DNA from: Isochrysis galbana
Taxonomy: Eukaryota; Haptophyta; Isochrysidales; Isochrysidaceae
Assembly: GCA_018136815.1 (NCBI GenBank)
Contig: CM030943.1
Location: 2,929,403-2,952,402 of the forward strand
DNA length: 23,000 bases
Direction: 5' to 3'
Notes under the pieces: model-generated
The model's database searches: none
Told to the model about the DNA's origin: nothing
What the model saw: the letters and a program-made list of their open reading frames with translations, nothing else
Shown: positions 18,299-23,000 of the stretch, in pieces
How positions within the stretch are numbered: the stretch's first letter is position 1
Layout: each line of letters starts with the position of its first letter
Program-made: the position numbers and the translations under genes

Positions 18299-18914
18299 TC
18301 CCTTCTCGTCGAGAGAAAGAGAGAGGGCGCTCCACAACCCAAGATCCTATGCGTCCAAGCGAAGCGAAGCTTTTGACCGAGAACGAGAAAAAGCAGAGAA
18401 TTATAACGATAAATACCGAACGACGAAGAGAAGCCTAACGAGTGTCGATTCGCGAATGCGACAAGGGATGGGGATAATTGAACGCTTTTGGTCTCATACA
18501 CACACACACCCAACAAGCACATATCCGGGGCCCATGAGGACCAAGACGCCTTCTTTGTTTGCTTCGTGTTTCGAGCGCTTATGTTTGCTCCTCAGTTCTT
18601 TTGTTAGTGGGAGTGGTACTCCGAATGTGTAAAGTGTGTGTGATTGTGAGAGAGAGCTTGGAACTTGGAAGCAGCTTGGGCGGTGCGGGGCGCGTGTGCG
18701 GCGTGCGGCGGAAGAAGGGGGAAAAGGGGAGGGCTAGCGGTTCCTTCGGTGGAGCCTTCTATTTTCTCCTTCTTTCCTCCGGTCATTTATGCGCCCCCTC
18801 GCTAGGGCTCCGTTGCCGTTCACTAGCGCAAACGAAAGCTAAATAAAAGCCCGCTTGTCATGAAATAGACTATATAAGGAGATAAAAATACCTCACCGTC
18901 CACTCCACACTCTA
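18299..18914. other. Intergenic stretch upstream of the RING gene
   Basis: No gene supported. A CA repeat lies at about 18498-18509, AATAAA at 18842-18847, and a TATA-like TATATAAG at 18871-18878. Confidence 0.4.
18871..18878 (+). promoter_or_regulatory. TATA-like sequence upstream of the RING-H2 gene
   Basis: TATATAAG lies in otherwise GC-rich DNA, about 250 bp before the RING gene ATG and just before its pyrimidine tract. It is plausible as a core promoter element but could be chance. Confidence 0.28.
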
Positions 18915-19129
18915 CTCCTTTCCTCCTCCCGCCTGTTTCCTTCCTTCCTTCCCTCTCTCCCCTCCCTCCCTCCCTCCCCACCTCCTCCCTCTCTCTCCCT
19001 CTCTTCCCTCTCCCTCCGTCTCCTTCCCTCCTGCCCCTACTCCCTCCGCCCCCGCCCCCTCTCCCTCCTTCCCTCCCTCCCTCCCTCTCTCCCGCTCTCC
19101 CTCTCTCCACCTCTCTCTCTCTCTCTCTG
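18915..19129 (+). repeat. Pyrimidine (CT/CCCT/CCTT) tract abutting the RING gene start codon
   Basis: About 215 bases of nearly pure C and T, ending in a CT dinucleotide run. Only a single G lies between the tract and the ATG at 19130. It must be in the 5-prime untranslated region or promoter. Confidence 0.88.
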
Positions 19130-21193
19130 ATGGCCGACGGCCGCTCCGTCGCTCGTCTCTTCCCCCTCGCGCCCCTCGCGTGGCGCGGGACGGCAAGCAG
19201 CGCTCGCAGCAGCGCCAGCGCCACAGATCGGCCGCAGCGCAGCCAGGAAGAGAGCGCAGATAGCCGCCAGATCTCCACGGGGCAACCGGCATCAGGTGAG
19301 CAAGCGAGACGGAAGGAGAGAGAGCGGGGGGAAGGGGGGGGAAGGGGGGGGGATAGAGAGTGAATGTGCCAATGCGTAGGTGAGAAAGAGCTAGCGCACG
19401 AGTAGCAGCGTTGGAATAGTAGCAGTCGAGGTGCAGGGCGACAAGGCGCGCGCACCAGGGAGGGAGCAGGCGAGGGCGGGAGACGCACAACGAGGGGCTA
19501 CAAGTGAGGGACGCAGAGAGCGAGATAAGGAGGATGAGAGAGAATTCATGGGCGTGACAGGGGTGAAAGGGGGGCCCAGGCAGCCAGAGAGCTGCAGAGG
19601 ATGATTTTGCAAAGGGCCGATTAAAGGGCTCGTGGTTTGAGAATGCTCGCTTCTTAGAGCTTGATTGCGAGCTGTGCACACTCACCGGCCGCTTGCACAC
19701 GCGCTCACCCTCAACTCCTTGTTCCACCCAAGCAGAAGTTGACGTCCTTCCCGCGCGCCCACCGCTGATCCGGCGAACGGCGCGCCGCTGGGATTCCATG
19801 TGTGACACCTACACGTGCCCCATTAACTCAACGCGTGGCCCCAACCTGCCTGCAGCCTACATGCCTTCTGATCCATATCTTATCGCATTCCTTCTCCTCG
19901 ATCACTTGGCCATCCCCCGCCAAGCCCTCATTCATCGCGGTAAGGCGTTCTCACTATTGCGTCGCATTCCCTCTGCGGTGGCAGGTGGGTTTCATCCCAG
20001 GATGAGCTATCGCCGCCATCTCGTGCTCGGCGCGCTCGACGCTCGCTCGGCATCTCGGTGCCAGGCTTGCGCTCTAGAGATGGTGAGCCTGAGGCCCCGC
20101 ACCCTCTGCGTTGCTGTCAATCATCGATGCTGTCTTGCGCAACCGGCCATGCGAGCCACGCGTGCGGCATTTGCACAGTGGTGATGTTTGAGCTGCGTGA
20201 GCTAGTCCAATCCCCGCCGCCGGTCCACAGACTCATCGTGCGAAAGCCTCGGGCCTGCTCCGTCCATCGATACGCTCACAATCGACTTCCTCCCACGCCG
20301 GCTTCTCTCCACTGCATCAGCAGCTCAGCTCGAAGCGGAGACGCACGTGTGCGCAATCTGCATCGAGCCGTACGCGGTTGGGAACGAGGTAAGTGAGGCG
20401 CCGCTTACCAAGGCCTGCGCGAGTGAGAGCTTGCCGGAGGAAGGTTGGCGCCGCCCGGAAGCTGACCGCCCCGCCTCGCCCCCATCATCAGATTGCATGC
20501 ATGCCCTGCGGCGGGTTGCATAAGGCGCACTGGGTCTGTTTGCGCAAGTGGCTGCGGCGATCGCCAACGTGCCCGATGTGCCGTTGGGACCTGCGTCTAC
20601 TGCTTGACGAGGCTAGAAACTTGGGCTCGAGTCCGCTGCGCTTAAGCTCGCCGCGGGAACGTGAGTTAGAGGAAGTCGTGTTGCACACCACCGCCGATGC
20701 ACAAGAATCCAACTTTTTCCACCTTGGCCAACAACGATCGGGCGGCGGCAACGACAGCGGCTTGCATCCGTCAGAGGCTGGCGGCGGCGAGAGGCGCCGT
20801 TCTGAAAGGAGCGATTCCGGTCGGATGTCACACGCGACCGCTGCTCAATTCATCGGCAACCGCACCACGCATGCGCGTTCAAGTGAAGCGGGGCCCTGGC
20901 AACAAGTGCTCGAGTTCACCAACATGACGCCCGTGCAAACACTCAACACAAACGACGCGCACAGAAGCGCATCCGCATCGCCCGCAAGGGCGCGGCGCGC
21001 TTTCCGAGAGGCGTGCGCCATTCGAGAGCTCATGGCTCGCGGCGAAGCCGAGTTGAGCAGGCTGGGAGCGGCGGCCGCCGCGCTCGCTAGCGCCGCAGCA
21101 CGCTTCCGCCCCAAGCGAGGCGTAAGTGCTAGCTTGACGGGAGCAGGCGAAACCGCCACGCCGCCTGAGAGTCAAGGCTTCGAGCCGGCCTAG
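19130..21193 (+). CDS. RING-H2 zinc finger protein, probable E3 ubiquitin ligase, four exons
   Basis: Exons 19130-19295, 19736-19939, 20231-20388 and 20492-21193 join in phase to give 409 residues ending in TAG. The RING-H2 finger spans exons 3 and 4: CAIC-IEPYAVGNEIACMP-C-GGL-H-KA-H-WV-C-LRKWLRRSPT-C-PM-C, with all eight zinc ligands present in C3H2C3 order at residues about 180-220. It is preceded by SIDTL and an Ala-rich linker. The C-terminal region is Ala, Arg and Ser-rich and probably helical (AFREACAIRELMARGEAEL). Recruitment of an E2 enzyme to ubiquitinate unknown substrates is inferred. The first two exons (about 123 residues) match nothing I know; the splice at 19939|20231 was chosen by phase, and a longer exon 2 is possible. 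A GTAAGT at 21122 could be an alternative 3-prime splice start. Confidence 0.78.
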
Positions 21194-21356
21194 CATGCTC
21201 ACTGCGTAGAATGCGAGGCGCGAAGAAGCACCACATTGGGTCTGCCCGGAGCATCCCGTGGCGCCGTCGACGCGTGCCTTGGAAGTCACGCACGAGCCTT
21301 GAGGCTCGTTGTTCACCACGGCGTGCATGCTCTTGTCGACAACGCAATTCGAAGTG

Positions 21357-21686
21357 ATGGCATTCTACCCTCCTGCATGCTTTGACGCGGATCATTCCTT
21401 TGACGGTCTTCATGACGCGGCGCTCGAGAAGTTATCCGTCCAAAGGGTGCTGCGGGGCGCAAGGTGGGAAACAAACTCGGTTTTGGAGCACGCGGCGAAG
21501 AGCGCAGAGAGCGCGAAGTGCCCAACGGCAACGGATTTTGTGAGAACCGCTACACCCGACGCCAGGCGGCGACAACGGCATGGTTCGCCTTTCCTTTTCG
21601 CTTTCCGTGTAGACATTGGAGCCGGCCAAGATATGAGGGCATTTGGGTTGACGGGGATCCCTGCCGAATGTTCTCTTGATACGTAG
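21357..21686 (+). CDS. Possible exon or small ORF downstream of the RING gene
   Basis: From ATG 21357 an open frame encodes 109 residues (MAFYPPACFDADHSFDGLHD ..., ending with TGA). Composition is ordinary and not low complexity, but no domain is recognised. It could be a separate small gene, an exon of the RING gene reached through the GTAAGT at 21122 (the phases do not obviously match), or chance. Confidence 0.25.
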   Translation: MAFYPPACFDADHSFDGLHDAALEKLSVQRVLRGARWETNSVLEHAAKSAESAKCPTATDFVRTATPDARRRQRHGSPFLFAFRVDIGAGQDMRAFGLTGIPAECSLDT

Positions 21687-21959
21687 TACTATAGCGCTAT
21701 TTTCGTCGGATGTTTTTGATAGGCCATTCGCGTTTCATTCATCGCCCAACATGCATGCTCCACAAGAGACTCACAGCCGAATGGTCCCAGATATCATCGT
21801 GGGTGAGGGCTTAGGTCTTATGTATCCAAGTCATCCTTGCAAACCTATTGTTTTAGTTTGTCGCGTATGGTACATGGTACCGTCACGTGACCACTGACCG
21901 CTCCGGCGAGGCAGCTTGCTCTCATTCGGTACCACAGCTACAAATTGCGACATGGCGGG

Positions 21960-22035
21960 TCGAAAAGCGGAGGGATGGGCAGGGGACTTTCTGAATGTCA
22001 AAAAGCGGAGGGGGGGGCAGGGGTCTTTCTGAATG
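21960..22035. repeat. 38-bp tandem duplication
   Basis: Two adjacent copies, 21960-21997 and 21998-22035. They start TCGAAAAGCGGAGGG and TCAAAAAGCGGAGGG, share GGGGCAGGGG-type cores, and both end CTTTCTGAATG, with four mismatches. Confidence 0.88.
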
Positions 22036-22202
22036 GGGTAAGCCACCTGTCACTGCGGCGGCGGCGGAAAGGTTGTTGTCCTAAGAGCGTCGAGTACCAA
22101 TATAAGCACCAAGCACCAAGATGTCGAAACGTATTCTTGTATTAATTAAGGCGCGGGCAATCAACTAAGTTTATACTAAGTTCACATGAGGGAGTCAAAA
22201 AT

Positions 22203-22247
22203 TATTGTTATAGTATAGTTATAGTTTTCGCGATGGAGCGCGCGCCG
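22203..22247 (+). promoter_or_regulatory. Retroelement 5-prime module, copy 2
   Basis: The same AT-rich block followed by CGATGGAGCGCGCGCCG as at 9530-9566, but in the opposite orientation and with an extra 10 bases (TATAGTATAG-type duplication). The ATG here opens only a very short frame, MERAPLMVIEG..., before a stop. This is either a truncated copy or a related element. Confidence 0.45.
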
Positions 22248-22250
22248 CTC

Positions 22251-22374
22251 ATGGTGATTGAAGGCTTTTCCATGCTGTGGGGGTGATGGCGATTGAACGC
22301 GTTTCCACGTATAGGCTGATGGTGATTGAACGCTTTTCCATGCTGTGGGTGATGGTGATTGAGCGCTTCTCGCC
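22251..22374. repeat. Short tandem array, about 33-bp unit, four degenerate copies
   Basis: The unit resembles GATGGTGATTGAACGCTTTT followed by CCATGCTGTGG. Copies start at about 22251, 22284, 22318 and 22351; the last is truncated. It immediately follows the 5-prime module copy, as a tandem 5-prime untranslated array might. Confidence 0.8.
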
Positions 22375-22570
22375 TGAGGTGAATAAAAAAGTTGGGCAGT
22401 GTGTCATACTTCCGTTTGCAGGACGAACGTAGAGTTGAAGACACGCGCATACCACAGTTGCGCTTGCGCGATGCACCCTCCGCGTTGGGAAGGGGAGAGC
22501 CTTTGGCCCCACCGACAAAGCTTGAAGGCGTGCTGTTGTTCGCTGGATGGTTGAAAGACGAGCGAGAGCC

Positions 22571-22762
22571 ATGGGAGATGATCAGCCCGTCCAACCCGCC
22601 AATGTCCAAAAGGCCGTGCCTTCCGCCATCTTCCCACCCCGACCTCATCCTGCCGCGCCTCCCGCCGTAAATCCTTCCTCTTCTCCGTCGCCGACTGGAT
22701 GTGTGGCAACGTCCAACTTGCAACTCGCCAGTCGTCAGGCATGGGCATATATATGGGCATGA
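22571..22762 (+). CDS. Weak ORF, possibly retroelement ORF1 start
   Basis: ATG near 22571 in a GAGCCATGG context opens a 63-residue frame, MGDDQPVQPANVQKAVPS..., which is Pro, Ala and Ser-rich and ends at 22762. Its composition resembles the N-terminus of the ORF1-like frame at 8627-9544 and it lies downstream of the second 5-prime module. No motif confirms it. Overlapping minus-strand frames are equally open. Confidence 0.2.
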   Translation: MGDDQPVQPANVQKAVPSAIFPPRPHPAAPPAVNPSSSPSPTGCVATSNLQLASRQAWAYIWA

Positions 22763-22930
22763 GTCGGCCTCGCTGGCGGCTGCGGTTCCCTCCGCGCGCG
22801 AGAGACGAGGCTCTGGGCGCGCCAGTGCGTCGTTTCGGCGGCACTCTGGAGCATCCTAAAATCTCGCTCAAATGGTTTGTCAAACGAAGTAAATCTCCCC
22901 CAAAAAATGTCACTCGCTCTCGACTCGTAA

Positions 22931-22976
22931 GAGTCTTGTAAAGTAAAGTAAAGTAGAGTCTTGTAAAGTAAAGTAG
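22931..22976 (+). repeat. Short repeat of GAGTCTTGTAAAGTAAAGTA
   Basis: Two copies starting at 22931 and 22956 with AAAGT sub-repeats, near the right edge of the window. Confidence 0.75.
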
Positions 22977-23000
22977 GGGAGAGGGGGTCAGCCTTCACAA

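Noticed and set aside
18912-19808. 298-codon minus-strand frame opposite the RING gene start
   Set aside because: Arg, Glu and Gly-rich translation of the pyrimidine tract on the opposite strand; no domain.
1-23000. CRISPR arrays, bacterial operons, Shine-Dalgarno sites, tRNA and rRNA genes
   Set aside because: The DNA is eukaryotic with introns. Tandem repeats have no regular unique spacers, and I saw no tRNA cloverleaf or rRNA-like sequence by eye. A tRNAscan or Infernal run would be decisive.

Overview
This is eukaryotic nuclear DNA. It is GC-rich, the genes are split by spliceosomal introns (about 100 to 450 bp), homopolymer and dinucleotide tracts are abundant, and transposon remnants are dense. 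Splice donors are mostly GTGCGC, GTGAGC or GTAAGN. Gene content and style (an AGC kinase with a LOV photoreceptor domain, a RING-H2 protein, a Golgi-type glycosyltransferase) fit a unicellular alga, perhaps a haptophyte. That assignment is inference. I assembled the spliced models by hand from splice signals and phase consistency, not from transcripts.

Layout. 1-283: AT-rich end of an unidentified ORF. 1240-4942 (minus): a four-exon, 992-residue kinase with the order AGC kinase - PAS - SnoaL-like - PAS-like - LOV. 4943-6440: microsatellites and G/C runs. About 6960-9566 (minus): decayed retrotransposon-like sequence with an ORF1-like part, a possible ORF2-like part, and two foldback elements between them. 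10256-12182 (minus): exon-like segments of an unidentified gene. 12263-14741 (minus): an eight-exon glycosyltransferase-like gene. 14993-18298: three hAT-type elements, each with a perfect 8-bp target-site duplication. Two are short non-autonomous copies and one carries a frameshifted, shortened transposase gene. 19130-21193 (plus): a four-exon RING-H2 gene. 21194-23000: small repeats, a second copy of the retroelement 5-prime module, and weak ORFs.

The host genes do not form an operon and have no evident shared pathway. The most notable object is the kinase: its domain order is the reverse of phototropin (LOV-LOV-kinase), it has a SnoaL/NTF2-like domain inserted between PAS folds, and its LOV domain keeps the photoactive cysteine while losing both usual FMN-phosphate arginines. 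The second notable object is the hAT cluster, where three elements share related termini beside a broken transposase of the same superfamily.
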